Notes: generated by a model from the letters alone, not told the origin. Shown: positions 27,839 to 38,076, counted from the stretch's first letter. The stretch: DNA of 64,000 bases from Pseudorhodobacter antarcticus (GCF_900110135.1 NZ_FOCO01000006.1:62001-126000); one strand, 5' to 3'. Numbers and translations: made by a program.

Positions 27839-27854
27839 TTGTATACAATTGTAT
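27839..27854. promoter_or_regulatory. Overlapping palindromes upstream of acnA
   Basis: TTGTATACAA (27839-27848) and ATACAATTGTAT (27843-27854) are each perfect palindromes that overlap, in the 248-base gap between divergent acnA and the DUF1223 gene. Such sites suit a dimeric regulator such as a GntR-family protein; the regulator is unknown. Confidence 0.45.
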
Positions 27855-27996
27855 GCCGAAAATCCAGTCCCAATTTGCACGATATTTTTCGGGGCAGCAG
27901 ATTGGTGTTTTGTAACGCTGGCTCGCAAAACCTTGATTGGCCGAACGGCGGGCGAGGGGGTAGGAAGGGGACAACACGGCACACAGGAAAGAATTT

Positions 27997-28695
27997 ATGA
28001 AACATATCGTCACAACCGTTTGCGCGGCATGGATGGCCCTTGCGCCAACGGCCCAAGCGCAAAGCACAAATGCGGTTGTGGTGGAGCTGTTTACATCGCA
28101 GGGCTGTTCGTCCTGCCCGCCTGCCGATGCGATTTTGGGCAAGTTAAGCGCGGATGATCGGGTGATCGCGCTGTCCTTGCACGTCGATTATTGGGATTAT
28201 CTGGGGTGGAAGGATAAATTCGCCAGCCCGCAATTCACCGCCCGCCAAAAGGAATATGCGCATCACGCCCGCGATAAGATGGTGTTCACGCCGCAGATCG
28301 TGGTGCAAGGCCAAGCGCGTGTCGTGGGCAATCGCGGGGCAGAGGTGGAGGCAGCAATCCAAGAGCAATTGGGGCAAGTGCGCCAAACCGGGCTGCGCCT
28401 GACGCGCCAAGGCGGCGCAGTTTTGATTGAAGCGCCCGCTTTGGGGGTGGTCGCGCCTGTCAGGGTGCAGTTGGTGCGGTTTTCACCTGCGGAAAAGGTC
28501 CTGATTGAACGTGGTGAAAATGCTGGTAAAACAATCACCTACCACAATGTTGTCACATCTTGGGAAGTGTTGGAAATGTGGAATGGGGCCAGCCCCTTGG
28601 CTCTTGTCGCGCCCGCACCCGGGCCTGCGCCATTGGTGGTGATTTTGCAAGCCGATGGTCCTGCAGATATTTTTGCTGCGGCGGTGTTGCGCTAG
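27997..28695 (+). CDS. DUF1223 thioredoxin-like exported protein
   Basis: A 232-residue protein with signal peptide (MKHIVTTVCAAWMALAPTAQAQS) and a DUF1223 domain starting VVVELFTSQGCSSCPPADAIL. The CSSC motif in a thioredoxin-like fold suggests a redox role in the periplasm. Further conserved patches are HVDYWDYLGWKDKFA and TPQIVVQG. It diverges from acnA; function in the family is not established. Confidence 0.85.
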   Translation: MKHIVTTVCAAWMALAPTAQAQSTNAVVVELFTSQGCSSCPPADAILGKLSADDRVIALSLHVDYWDYLGWKDKFASPQFTARQKEYAHHARDKMVFTPQIVVQGQARVVGNRGAEVEAAIQEQLGQVRQTGLRLTRQGGAVLIEAPALGVVAPVRVQLVRFSPAEKVLIERGENAGKTITYHNVVTSWEVLEMWNGASPLALVAPAPGPAPLVVILQADGPADIFAAAVLR

Positions 28696-28713
28696 GGGAT
28701 TGGCCAGTCGCGT

Positions 28714-29589
28714 TTAGGCGGCGTTTTTCCAGCGGCGGTGAATCCAGAACCATTGTTCGGGATGCAGGCGCACCAATTTATCCAGCGAATCGTTCAAGGC
28801 TTGGGTCATCGCCTCGGGCGTGCCGTGCGGGATTGGCGGTTCAATGATAATGTCGAAATCCAAGCCCCCTTTGCGGCGCACCGCATAGGTGGGCACCAAA
28901 AGCGCGTCGTATTTCAACGCCAAATCGGCGGCGGAAAGGGCGGTCAACGCCGGGTGGCCCATAAAGGTCAAGTCTGCGCCAGCGCTGATATGCTGGTCCA
29001 TCAACAGCCCTAACATACCACCGCCGCGCAAAAACCGGATCATATCGGCCAGCCCGGCGCGGCCGCGTGGAAACACCGGGGTGCCGATTTGCGAAATCGC
29101 CCGCACATAATGGGCGTTGAAGTAAGGATCGCTCATCGGGCGATAAAGCGCGCCGACGGGAAAACCGCGCGCGATTAAGGCGGCGCGGCTGGCGTCGTAA
29201 TTGCCGAAATGCCCGGTCACAAGGATCACAGGGCGGCCTGCGGCGTGGGCGGCGTCCAAGGCGGCCAGCCCTTCGCCTTTTAAGGGTTCGGCGGTGGCGC
29301 GGGCGACAAATTCTGCGCCTGAATAAATTTCAATCAAGGTGCGACCCACGTTGCGCGGCACATCGCGGGTCAGACGTTTCACCTCGGAGTTGGGCAGATC
29401 GGGCATGATCAGGGCCAGATTGGCGCGCACCCGTTTGTCATAACCCGCAATCGGCGCGATCACATAGGCCATCACCCAGCCGCACAGCGGCACGCGCAGG
29501 CGGTAGGGCAGGACCAACAGCACAGCGATCAGCCAACGCAACGGGATGTTGCGCAACCGTCTGCGGCTTGCTTGGCTTACTTTGGTCAT
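28714..29589 (-). CDS. Lysophospholipid/lipid A acyltransferase family protein
   Basis: A 291-residue LpxL/HtrB-family acyltransferase with an N-terminal membrane helix and the HX4D catalytic motif in VTGHFGNYD. Family members add secondary acyl chains to lipid A on the inner face of the inner membrane. The C-terminal EQWFWIHRRWKN is typical. ATG 29589 overlaps the stop of the EamA transporter by ATGA. Whether it acts on lipid A or another lipid cannot be told. Confidence 0.87.
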   Translation of the reverse strand: MTKVSQASRRRLRNIPLRWLIAVLLVLPYRLRVPLCGWVMAYVIAPIAGYDKRVRANLALIMPDLPNSEVKRLTRDVPRNVGRTLIEIYSGAEFVARATAEPLKGEGLAALDAAHAAGRPVILVTGHFGNYDASRAALIARGFPVGALYRPMSDPYFNAHYVRAISQIGTPVFPRGRAGLADMIRFLRGGGMLGLLMDQHISAGADLTFMGHPALTALSAADLALKYDALLVPTYAVRRKGGLDFDIIIEPPIPHGTPEAMTQALNDSLDKLVRLHPEQWFWIHRRWKNAA

Positions 29590-30491
29590 GCTTTGGCCTG
29601 CGGGTCACTGCGCTGTGCGCGGGTTTCACGGTGCCAAACATAAAGCCCCGCCGCCACGATCACAAGCGCACCCAATACCGTCCAGCGGTCGGGGTAGGTG
29701 TCAAACAACACGATCCCCCAAAATGCGGCAAACAAAATTCCGACATAGGCAAAGGGGGCGACCGATGACGCCTCGGCCAAGGTAAAGGCGCGGATGATGC
29801 ACAGCTGCGCAATGGTGCCAAGGGTGCCGATCAGCGCGAAAATCGGCAAATCGGCAGGCAGGATGGGCACCCAGACAAACGGCAGCGTCAGGCTGGCAAG
29901 GGCGGTGCAGATCACGGAGGTGTAGGCCATCGCGGTCCACGCGCTTTCCTTTGGGCCGATCCAGCGGGTGATCAGCGCGTTGGCGGCGTAAAACACTGCC
30001 CCCGCCAGTGGCAAAAGGGCCGCTGGGGTGAAAATGCCCGCGCCGGGGCGAATGACGATCAGCGCCCCGATTAGGGCGGCGACCACCCCAAACAACCGCC
30101 GTGGCCCCAGTTTTTCACCCAGAAAAAGCGCTGCGCCCAAGGTGATGAGGACTGGGTTCACGTCGATCAGTGCAGTCGCCTCGGCCAGACCGATATACGC
30201 AAGGCTGGTGAAAAACAGGGCTGTGGCCCCGATTTGGGTGACTGCGCGCGCCAAGTGTATGGCGGGATAGCGGCTGCGCAAATGGGTGAAAAACCGCCCC
30301 CGCAACAAGATCACCACCAACACCAACTGCCCTGTAAACCGGATCCAGACCAGCATCGGGGCGGGATAGCGGTCCACCATGCCTTTGACCTGTGAATCCA
30401 TCAAGGTGAAACAAAAGATGGCCAAAAGCATGAACAAAATGCCGCGCCCATTGCTGCCGGGGCGCGGCAGGGTCGCAAAGGAAAAGCGCAT
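29586..30491 (-). CDS. DMT-superfamily transporter, EamA type
   Basis: A 301-residue integral membrane protein with ten predicted helices in two EamA repeats. The pattern LIDVNPVLITLGAALFLGEKLGPRR is the usual EamA signature in the first half. It is cotranscribed with the acyltransferase. The substrate is unknown; RhaT/YdcZ-type metabolite export is the default. Confidence 0.87.
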   Translation of the reverse strand: MRFSFATLPRPGSNGRGILFMLLAIFCFTLMDSQVKGMVDRYPAPMLVWIRFTGQLVLVVILLRGRFFTHLRSRYPAIHLARAVTQIGATALFFTSLAYIGLAEATALIDVNPVLITLGAALFLGEKLGPRRLFGVVAALIGALIVIRPGAGIFTPAALLPLAGAVFYAANALITRWIGPKESAWTAMAYTSVICTALASLTLPFVWVPILPADLPIFALIGTLGTIAQLCIIRAFTLAEASSVAPFAYVGILFAAFWGIVLFDTYPDRWTVLGALVIVAAGLYVWHRETRAQRSDPQAKA

Positions 30492-30599
30492 CTATGGGTC
30501 CGGGGTTGGGGCAGGCGCGGGGCCGTCCCGCGCAAGCTAATATCGTTTTGGCTGGGTGTGGAGCGTAAACTGCATCTGCTTTGCCCTTTTGGTCAAAAA

Positions 30600-31679
30600 T
30601 CAGCCCTCTTGCTGGATAAAGACAATCTCTCCGTCCGCCTCCAGGGTGCGAATGGCGGAAATGACGATACCTTGCGCCGCCTCGGCGTCTTTTTCGCTGA
30701 CTTTGCCGCGTTCCTGCATCTCTTCGCGCAACGATTGGGCCATGCGTTGCGACATGTTGGCAAGGAAAAATTCGGCAATTGCAGCTTTGTCGGGTTGGGC
30801 CGCCGCTGCGGCAAGGGCTGTGACCAGCACGGGTTGATCGACCACGCGGGTTATTTTGGGCACATCACGCGGGCTGACCCGGTCGGTGATGTGAACAAAG
30901 GTAAAGATCGCTTTGCGCACCAATTTGGCGAAATCTTCGTCGTCTTTGTCAAGGCCGGCCAACACCTCATCCCGGATCACTTGGGGGGCCACGTTCAAAA
31001 TGGCGCAAACGCGTTCCACGGGCCCAGTGTCAAAGGCGCGGGCGGGTTGGTTTTCCAACTGTCCGACCAGCGACATGCCAATGCGGCGCACGGTTTCGGG
31101 GTCGACGTTGCCGGTGCGTGACACGGCAAACGCCACACGCCGGGCCCGTTCGCCTTCCAGTTTTCCCAGCAATTCTGCGGCTTTGGGCACTGCGAGTTTG
31201 GACAGCATGACGGCTGCCACCTCTACGCTTTCTTCCTCCAGCACGGGCAGCAGGCGGTCAACATCCATCCCTGCGATACGGTCCCAAGGGTCGGCGCGCG
31301 ACGATGCCCCGGCAAGGCGGCGCAAACGGCTGGCAGCGGTGGCAGAGATATGGCCATCCATGATCGACAACGCGCCTTCAATGCCGCCGGGAAAGGCAAG
31401 GCCCACCTCCTCCAGCTCGGTCACGAATTCGGAAACGACCCGGTCAAGGGTGTTGCGGTCGATCAACCGCATCTTGCTCATCTGTTCGGCAAGGGCGGCT
31501 TGCGTGTGTTCGGGCAGGGTGGACAGCGCAATTGGCGCCCCTTGCGCCAGCATAAGGCGCACAATCACTGCCGCCTTTTCGCGATTGGTCAAGGTTCGGC
31601 GCGCGCTGCGTCGATCGCGGTTTTGCACAAAGGATTGACCGGGCAGCAGTTGCGCCAGTTCCGTAGACCCATTTTCCAT
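30600..31679 (-). CDS. fliG: Flagellar motor switch protein FliG
   Basis: A 359-residue FliG, the rotor protein that meets the stator in the cytoplasmic C ring. N-terminal and middle domains (ALSTLPEHTQAALAEQMSKM) are followed by the C-terminal torque domain (IFTFVHITDRVSPRDVPKITRVVD, ANMSQRMAQSLREEMQERG). ATG 31679 is chosen; an upstream in-frame start 22 codons earlier gives a Cys/Arg-rich non-homologous tail. No other flagellar gene is in the window, so it is separate from the main cluster. Confidence 0.9.
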   Translation of the reverse strand: MENGSTELAQLLPGQSFVQNRDRRSARRTLTNREKAAVIVRLMLAQGAPIALSTLPEHTQAALAEQMSKMRLIDRNTLDRVVSEFVTELEEVGLAFPGGIEGALSIMDGHISATAASRLRRLAGASSRADPWDRIAGMDVDRLLPVLEEESVEVAAVMLSKLAVPKAAELLGKLEGERARRVAFAVSRTGNVDPETVRRIGMSLVGQLENQPARAFDTGPVERVCAILNVAPQVIRDEVLAGLDKDDEDFAKLVRKAIFTFVHITDRVSPRDVPKITRVVDQPVLVTALAAAAAQPDKAAIAEFFLANMSQRMAQSLREEMQERGKVSEKDAEAAQGIVISAIRTLEADGEIVFIQQEG

Positions 31680-31774
31680 TTCGCCCCCATGATCGCTGTC
31701 TTGACGATCACGCTGGCAGAGGAAAGTTAAGATGGGCTTACACAACCACGATTAAACGCCGCCCGGCCGCGTTT

Positions 31775-31933
31775 TTAGCCCGTTACCGGCACGCAGGCCA
31801 TGGCCGCGCTGTCATAGACTTTGCCATCGACGCAGCTTTGCGCTTGGGCATGGGCTTCGCCGTTGCACGCGGCCATCGCCCATGTCGGCGTCAGGGTTAG
31901 GGCGAGCAGTACAAAAGTTGTCTTGATATTCAT
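31775..31933 (-). CDS. Small secreted Cys-containing protein
   Basis: A 52-residue frame with a signal peptide (MNIKTTFVLLALTLTPTWAMA) and a short mature part with three cysteines: CNGEAHAQAQSCVDGKVYDSAAMACVP. The segment C-x2-G-K-V-Y-D resembles CATGQIYDDKAKTC in the next gene, so both may share a small chitin-binding-like or adhesive module. AGGACGACC precedes the ATG. Function unknown. Confidence 0.6.
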   Translation of the reverse strand: MNIKTTFVLLALTLTPTWAMAACNGEAHAQAQSCVDGKVYDSAAMACVPVTG

Positions 31934-31994
31934 CGGTCGTCCTTTCTGGTTTTTAGTCTGGTTTCTGGTCTGGTTTAGCCGTCTTTTAAGTGGG

Positions 31995-32528
31995 TCAGTA
32001 GTTCAAAACCTGTCCGGTGCCGACCGCTTGGTCCAGCGCCGCTTCGGCCCAAGTGCCCATCCCACCGCGTTGGCGGATTTGGGCCAACTGGCGGGCGGCG
32101 GCGGCAATATCGCCTTGTTCCACAAGAGCTTGGCCCATGTAGGAGCGCGCGAGGAGATTGTCGGGGTTCACGTCCAGCGCGCGGGCGTAAAGCGCCATGC
32201 CGCCCGCCATGTCGCCAGATTTGCGCGTGATGAAACCCATATACGTCAGCACGCGGTCGCTGTCACCCTCACCCATCGCGGCTAGGGTTGTCATCGCATC
32301 GGCGTACCGCCCGGCATAGGCCAGTTCGCGAACGGCACCAAAGCGGGTGTCATCGCCAAGGCTGGCATCGGTGGGGTTTTTGCAGGTTTTGGCCTTATCA
32401 TCATAGATCTGGCCCGTGGCGCATTTGGTGGTGGTTGGCGTCGTCGCAGGGGGGCTCGTGTCATCCGACCCGGCGGCGAGCGCGGCAAAGGGCAGGGCGG
32501 TGATCAATAACGTGGTCAAAAGGCGCAT
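31995..32528 (-). CDS. Exported TPR-repeat protein
   Basis: A 177-residue protein with a signal peptide (MRLLTTLLITALPFAALAAG), a Thr/Pro-rich linker with KCATGQIYDDKAKTC, and at least two tetratricopeptide repeats (about residues 60-165; GGMALYARALDVNPDNLLARSYMGQALVEQGD). It probably acts in the periplasm in protein contacts. ATG 32528 is preferred over TTG two codons upstream. Specific role unknown. Confidence 0.8.
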   Translation of the reverse strand: MRLLTTLLITALPFAALAAGSDDTSPPATTPTTTKCATGQIYDDKAKTCKNPTDASLGDDTRFGAVRELAYAGRYADAMTTLAAMGEGDSDRVLTYMGFITRKSGDMAGGMALYARALDVNPDNLLARSYMGQALVEQGDIAAAARQLAQIRQRGGMGTWAEAALDQAVGTGQVLNY

Positions 32529-32565
32529 TGGCAACGATCCTTTGGCTGTTATTCCAAAGGTAGCA

Positions 32566-32606
32566 CGAAAAACAAAAGGGCAAGCAGGAATTTTGCTTGC
32601 CCTTTG
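32566..32606 (-). terminator. Rho-independent terminator of purB
   Basis: On the minus strand CAAAGGGCAAGC and GCTTGCCCTTTTG form a long stem followed by a T-rich run, shortly after the purB stop. Confidence 0.85.
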
Positions 32607-32628
32607 TGGGGTATTTTAGCGGCGGCTG

Positions 32629-33930
32629 TCAGCCAAAAACGCGTTTGAAAATCGTATCGACATGCTTGGTGTGATAGCCGATGTCGAATTTCTCCTCGAT
32701 CTGCGCGGGTGTCAGGGCGGCGGTCACCTCCGTATCGGCCAGCAGTTCGGTTTTGAAATCCGCCCCTTTTTCCCAAACTTTCATCGCGTTGCGCTGCACC
32801 AAACGGTAGCTGTCTTCACGCGACACACCCGCTTGGGTCAGTGCCAAAAGCACGCGCTGCGACATGACCAGCCCGCGAAATTTGTTCATATTGGCCAGCA
32901 TGGTTTCGGGATAGATCACCAGCTTTTCCACCAGCCCGGCAAGGCGGTGCAGCGCGAAATCCAGCGTGATGGTGGTGTCCGGGCCAATCGCGCGTTCCAC
33001 CGATGAATGGCTGATATCGCGTTCGTGCCACATCGCCACGTTTTCCAGCGCAGGCGTCACCGACATGCGCACAAGGCGCGCAAGGCCCGTCAGGTTTTCG
33101 GACAGCACGGGGTTGCGTTTGTGCGGCATGGCAGACGACCCCTTTTGGCCTGGGCTGAAAAACTCCTCCGCCTCCAACACTTCGGTGCGCTGCATGTGGC
33201 GAATTTCAATCGCGATGTTTTCAATGCTGGACGCGATCACGCCAAGGGTGGCGAAAAACATCGCGTGGCGGTCGCGGGGAATGATTTGGGTGCTGATGGG
33301 TTCTGGCGTCAGGCCCATCATCTGGCAGACATGTTCCTCCACACTCGGGTCAATATTGGCAAAGGTGCCAACCGCGCCCGACACCGCGCCTGTGGCGATC
33401 TCTGCGCGGGCGTTCACAAGGCGCGCACGGCCCCGGTGCATTTCGGCATAAAACCGCGCGAAGGTCAGGCCCATTGTGGTGGGTTCGGCGTGGATGCCGT
33501 GGCTGCGGCCAATACGAACGCTGTCTTTGTGTTCCATTGCGCGCGATTTCAACGCGGCCAACACCCGGTTCATGCCCACCAGCAGCAGGTCAGTTGCGCG
33601 CACCAATTGCACGTTAAACGTGGTGTCCAACACGTCCGAACTGGTCATGCCTTGATGCACAAACCGTGCATCATCGGCGCCAATATGTTCGGCCAGATGG
33701 GTTAGAAACGCAATGACATCATGCTTGGTCACGGCCTCAATCTCATCAATCCGGGCCACGTCAAAGGTGACATCCTTGGCGCGCCACACCGCTTCGGCAT
33801 TGGCCTTTGGGATCACGCCGATGGCGGCTTGGGCGTCGCAGGCGTAGGCCTCAATTTCGAACCAAATTTTGAATTTGGATTCGGGGGACCAGATGGCAAC
33901 CATATCGGGGCGGGAATAGCGCGGGATCAT
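32629..33930 (-). CDS. purB: Adenylosuccinate lyase
   Basis: A 433-residue lyase acting twice in purine synthesis (SAICAR to AICAR and adenylosuccinate to AMP). The fumarase-superfamily signature GSSAMPHKRNP is clear, with SSDVLDT and RSHGIHAEPTTMG carrying catalytic residues. ATG 33930 gives the standard start MIPRYSRPDM; longer readings are rejected. Confidence 0.95.
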   Translation of the reverse strand: MIPRYSRPDMVAIWSPESKFKIWFEIEAYACDAQAAIGVIPKANAEAVWRAKDVTFDVARIDEIEAVTKHDVIAFLTHLAEHIGADDARFVHQGMTSSDVLDTTFNVQLVRATDLLLVGMNRVLAALKSRAMEHKDSVRIGRSHGIHAEPTTMGLTFARFYAEMHRGRARLVNARAEIATGAVSGAVGTFANIDPSVEEHVCQMMGLTPEPISTQIIPRDRHAMFFATLGVIASSIENIAIEIRHMQRTEVLEAEEFFSPGQKGSSAMPHKRNPVLSENLTGLARLVRMSVTPALENVAMWHERDISHSSVERAIGPDTTITLDFALHRLAGLVEKLVIYPETMLANMNKFRGLVMSQRVLLALTQAGVSREDSYRLVQRNAMKVWEKGADFKTELLADTEVTAALTPAQIEEKFDIGYHTKHVDTIFKRVFG

Positions 33931-33997
33931 GGGGCGGGCCTTTCGGTGGGGGGTGGGGTTGCGTGTCCATAATCCGCCACGCCGCCAAGGGCAAGGT

Positions 33998-35206
33998 TTA
34001 GCCGTTTTCGGTGGTGTGGATCGTGGCCTGCGCCTCCAGCGTGCGGTGAACTGGGCATTTGTCGGCAATCGCAATCAGCTTTTGGCGTTGATCGGCGTCA
34101 AGGTCGCCGGTCAAGGTGATAACCCGCGTGAAAGTGTCAATTTTATTGTCTTTATCACAATTATCACAATCGGTTGCATGCTGTTTATCATGCGAGACAT
34201 CAACGGCCACATGCGCCAGCGGCCAGCCTTTGCGCCGGGCATACATGCGGATGGTCATGGCGGTGCAGGCCCCCAACCCCGCGCTGAGGTATTGATAGGG
34301 CGAGGGGCCAAGGTCGGTGCCGCCAAACGACACCGGCTCATCCGCCTTCAGGTGGTGGTGGCCCATGTGGATGTCTTGCAAAAAGCCGTTCGGATCCGCT
34401 TCTACCACGCGCGTGATGCCCTCAGCGATATCCGTTTGCGGCGCAGGGGTTGGATCAAGGTAGCGTTCGGCCCAAGTGGCAATGCTGTCGGCGGCATAAT
34501 CGGCGTCGGCCGCGCGGGTCAGCAGATGATCGGCGTCGTCCAAAGTGATAAAGCTTTTGGGGTGGCGCGCGGCGGTGAACAGGGCGGCGGCGTTATCAAT
34601 GCCCACAACCGCGTCGGTGGGCGCGTGCAAGATCAGCAAAGCGCGGTGGAGATTGTGGAGGTGGTCGGTCAGGGTGACGGTTTGCAAATCGCGCAGAAAC
34701 TTGGCGCTGATGGTGAACTCGCGGCCTGCCAGCGACACTTCGGCGGCCCCGTTTTGGTCAATCTGATCTGTGACATGGGAAAAATGCCGGGTTATGTGGG
34801 CGGGGTCTGCGGGCGCGCCGATCACCGCCACAGCCTTGGCTGATGGGATTTGCTCCGCCGCCGCAATCACCGCGGCCCCGCCAAGGCTGTGGCCCACCAA
34901 CAGCCCCGGTGCCAGTCCCGCCTGCGCCATAGCAACGCTGGCGGCGACCAAATCATCGACATTGCCGATAAAGCCGGAATTGGCAAATTCACCGTCGGAA
35001 TGGCCCAAACCGGTGAAATCAAACCGCAGCACCGCAATGCCTTGGGCGGCCAAGCGGCGGCTAATGCGGCGGGCGGCGAAAATATCCTTGCCGCAGGTAA
35101 AACAATGCGCAAACAGCGCAGCACCGCGCAAGTCTCCTTGCGGGCGTTCCAACCGCCCGCGCAGGGTTTGGCCGTCTTTGCCCGTAAATTCAAATGCTTC
35201 TGCCAT
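33998..35206 (-). CDS. Alpha/beta hydrolase fused to OsmC domain
   Basis: A 402-residue two-domain protein. Residues about 1-255 form an alpha/beta hydrolase with the nucleophile elbow GHSLGGAA and strand HAPTDAVVG carrying the acid residue. Residues about 265-400 form an OsmC/Ohr-like domain with Cys in LGACTAMTI and DKCPVHRTL, suggesting peroxide reduction. A Cys/Asp-rich insert DCDNCDKDNK lies between strands. This fusion is known in proteobacteria. ATG 35206 follows AAGGGGATTATC. Confidence 0.88.
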   Translation of the reverse strand: MAEAFEFTGKDGQTLRGRLERPQGDLRGAALFAHCFTCGKDIFAARRISRRLAAQGIAVLRFDFTGLGHSDGEFANSGFIGNVDDLVAASVAMAQAGLAPGLLVGHSLGGAAVIAAAEQIPSAKAVAVIGAPADPAHITRHFSHVTDQIDQNGAAEVSLAGREFTISAKFLRDLQTVTLTDHLHNLHRALLILHAPTDAVVGIDNAAALFTAARHPKSFITLDDADHLLTRAADADYAADSIATWAERYLDPTPAPQTDIAEGITRVVEADPNGFLQDIHMGHHHLKADEPVSFGGTDLGPSPYQYLSAGLGACTAMTIRMYARRKGWPLAHVAVDVSHDKQHATDCDNCDKDNKIDTFTRVITLTGDLDADQRQKLIAIADKCPVHRTLEAQATIHTTENG

Positions 35207-35346
35207 GATAATCCCCTTTGCTGCGCGCACTCCATTATGACGCCTTTGGCCTGCGGGGTAACCCTTGGTCGCCCCGCCTCACCGCTTTGTGTGGCGGGCA
35301 AACAATGGGTCTGGCCTATTTGGCGCTGTCCCGGCAGATTATGGGC

Positions 35347-36132
35347 ATGAACGCTATTTTGAATCACACCTTGCCCGCCTTGCCGTGGATGGAGCCCGCG
35401 CTGGCCCGCCTGCCGGGGATGCGCCCGGTTCTGGACGATGCATGGACCGTGCAGACCGAAACCTTTGCAGCCCAAATGGCGGCGCGTGATCGGTTGATCG
35501 CGGATGCGGCCCCTGTGCATGCGCTGCTGCCAGCAGGGCAGGCGGCGGCGGAGGAGGTTTACGCGCTGATGCTGGCGCGGTTGCGGGGCACGCCGGGATA
35601 TGCTGTGACGGACGCATCCGTGACGCGGCCAGACGGCGTTGGCGTGCCTTTGCGGCCCGATGCACCCCCGCAGACCTTGGGCCGCTTGGTGCAAGAGGAT
35701 GTGTGCCTGCTGACCCCCGGTGGGATGGGCGAACATACCTTAAGTGGTGCGATTTTGTGCTTTCCCGCCTCATGGACGTTGGCGGAAAAGCTGGGCCGCC
35801 CGATGACGGCGATTCATACGCCCGTGCGCGCCTATGACGGCGATATGGCGCGGCGGGTGCAGCGGTTGTTGGACGGGGTGCGGGTGGGCCAACCGTTGTG
35901 GCGGATGAACCACAACCTTTATGCCAGCGCCGATTTGTTCCATCCACGGCCAGAGGCGGCCCCACGGCTGGATGCGGTGCCTTTGTATTTGCGCGCCGAA
36001 CGGCAATGCCTGCTGCGGCTGCCGCAAACCGGGGCGATAGTGTTTACCATCCACACCTACCTGATGCGGTTGGCCGATTTGGGCGTGGGTGCGCGCGCGG
36101 CCTTGTTTGTAGCACACGGGGTGGCGCAATAA
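35347..36132 (+). CDS. DUF3445 (heme-dependent oxidative N-demethylase-like) protein
   Basis: A 261-residue protein with the DUF3445 pattern: LPWMEPALARLPGMRPVLDDAW, LVQEDVCLLT, and the C-terminal RAERQCLLRLPQTGAIVFTIHTY. Some family members are heme-dependent oxidative N-demethylases. ATG 35347 is preferred for homology; ATG 35341 and earlier starts are possible. It ends at a bidirectional terminator shared with glnA. Confidence 0.78.
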   Translation: MNAILNHTLPALPWMEPALARLPGMRPVLDDAWTVQTETFAAQMAARDRLIADAAPVHALLPAGQAAAEEVYALMLARLRGTPGYAVTDASVTRPDGVGVPLRPDAPPQTLGRLVQEDVCLLTPGGMGEHTLSGAILCFPASWTLAEKLGRPMTAIHTPVRAYDGDMARRVQRLLDGVRVGQPLWRMNHNLYASADLFHPRPEAAPRLDAVPLYLRAERQCLLRLPQTGAIVFTIHTYLMRLADLGVGARAALFVAHGVAQ

Positions 36133-36160
36133 AAAAGGCCGCCCCAAGGGACGGCCTTTT
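36131..36160. terminator. Bidirectional terminator between DUF3445 gene and glnA
   Basis: AAAAAAGGCCGCCCC and AAGGGACGGCCTTTT form a stem with A and T runs at either end, serving both convergent genes. Confidence 0.88.
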
Positions 36161-36177
36161 GTGTTTTCATCCCAGCA

Positions 36178-37587
36178 TCAGCAGGAATAATACATCGCGT
36201 ATTCAATAGGATGTGGCGTATGCTCATAGGCATAAACCTCTTCCCATTTCAGGGCCATGTAGCCTTCCAACTGGTCGCGTGTGAACACGTCACCGGCCAG
36301 CAGGTAATCATGGTCTGCCGCCAAGCTGTCCAGCGCTTCGCGCAAGGAGCCGCAAACGGTGGGGATTGCGGCCAGCTCTTCGGGTGGCAGATCATACAGA
36401 TCTTTGTCCGAAGCGGGGCCGGGATCGATTTTGTTCTTGATGCCGTCAAGGCCAGCCATCAGCAAAGCCGAGAATGCGAGGTAGGGGTTCGCTGCCGGAT
36501 CGGGGAAACGCGCCTCAACCCGCTTTGCCTTTGGCGATTCTGTCCACGGAATACGAACGCAGCCAGACCGGTTGCGGGCCGAAAACGCGCGCAGAACTGG
36601 TGCCTCGAACCCAGGGATCAAGCGCTTGTAGCTGTTGGTCGATGGGTTGGTCAGCGCGTTCAACGATTTCGCATGCTTCAGGATGCCGCCGATGAAATAC
36701 AGCGCTTCCTGGGACAGATCAGCGTATTTATCGCCGGCAAACAACGGCTTGCCGTCTTTCCAAATCGACATGTTCACGTGCATCCCGGACCCGTTGTCGC
36801 CCTTCATGGGCTTGGGCATAAAGGTAACGGTTTTGCCGTAAGCGTGGGCCACATTGTGGATCACATATTTGTATTTTTGGATGTTGTCGGCCTGTTCGAC
36901 CAAGCCGCCAAAGATCATGCCAAGTTCGTGCTGGCAGGTCGCCACTTCGTGGTGGTGCTTGTCCACCTTGATGCCCATACGCTTCATCGTCGACAGCATT
37001 TCGCCGCGAATATCTTGCGCCTCGTCAATCGGGTTCACGGGGAAATAGCCGCCTTTGAACGTCGCGCGGTGGCCAAGGTTGCCGCCTTCGATTTCCGCGT
37101 CGGTGTTCCATGCGGCCGCTTCGGCATCAACTTGGAACGACACCTTTTGCGGCGTGACGCTGTAGCGCACATCGTCAAACAGGAAAAATTCAGCTTCTGG
37201 CCCGAAATAGGACGTGTCGCCAATCCCGGTGGATTTCAGATAGGCCTCGGCCTTGGCCGCGGTGCCGCGTGGATCGCGCGAATACGCCTCACGCGTGTCG
37301 GGTTCGACCACGTTGCAATGCACGCAAAGCGTTTTTTCTGCATAGAATGGGTCCAGATAGGCCGATGATGGATCAAGGATCAGCATCATGTCGGACTGAT
37401 CAATCGACTTCCAACCCGCGATGGAGGAGCCGTCGAACATGAAGCCTTCTTCAAAAAAGTCCTCATCCACCAGATCAACATCAAGCGTTACATGCTGCAA
37501 CTTACCCTTCGGATCGGTAAAACGAACGTCGACATAAGCGACCTCTTCGTCTTTGATCAACTTCAGGACGTCTGCGACCGTTTTCAT
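36178..37587 (-). CDS. glnA: Glutamine synthetase type I
   Basis: A 469-residue GSI-beta that condenses glutamate and ammonia. The N-terminal Asp latch, MDGSS-type FDGSSIAGW, the [11 protein letters not shown] metal region, and [17 protein letters not shown] are visible. The adenylylation site is Tyr398 in [11 protein letters not shown], so GlnE control is expected. It lies 36 bases downstream of glnB in one operon. Confidence 0.96.
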   Translation of the reverse strand: MKTVADVLKLIKDEEVAYVDVRFTDPKGKLQHVTLDVDLVDEDFFEEGFMFDGSSIAGWKSIDQSDMMLILDPSSAYLDPFYAEKTLCVHCNVVEPDTREAYSRDPRGTAAKAEAYLKSTGIGDTSYFGPEAEFFLFDDVRYSVTPQKVSFQVDAEAAAWNTDAEIEGGNLGHRATFKGGYFPVNPIDEAQDIRGEMLSTMKRMGIKVDKHHHEVATCQHELGMIFGGLVEQADNIQKYKYVIHNVAHAYGKTVTFMPKPMKGDNGSGMHVNMSIWKDGKPLFAGDKYADLSQEALYFIGGILKHAKSLNALTNPSTNSYKRLIPGFEAPVLRAFSARNRSGCVRIPWTESPKAKRVEARFPDPAANPYLAFSALLMAGLDGIKNKIDPGPASDKDLYDLPPEELAAIPTVCGSLREALDSLAADHDYLLAGDVFTRDQLEGYMALKWEEVYAYEHTPHPIEYAMYYSC

Positions 37588-37623
37588 AGGGTCATTCCTT
37601 CTTCTAAAGCGTTTCGTGTGATT

Positions 37624-38076
<453 letters not shown>

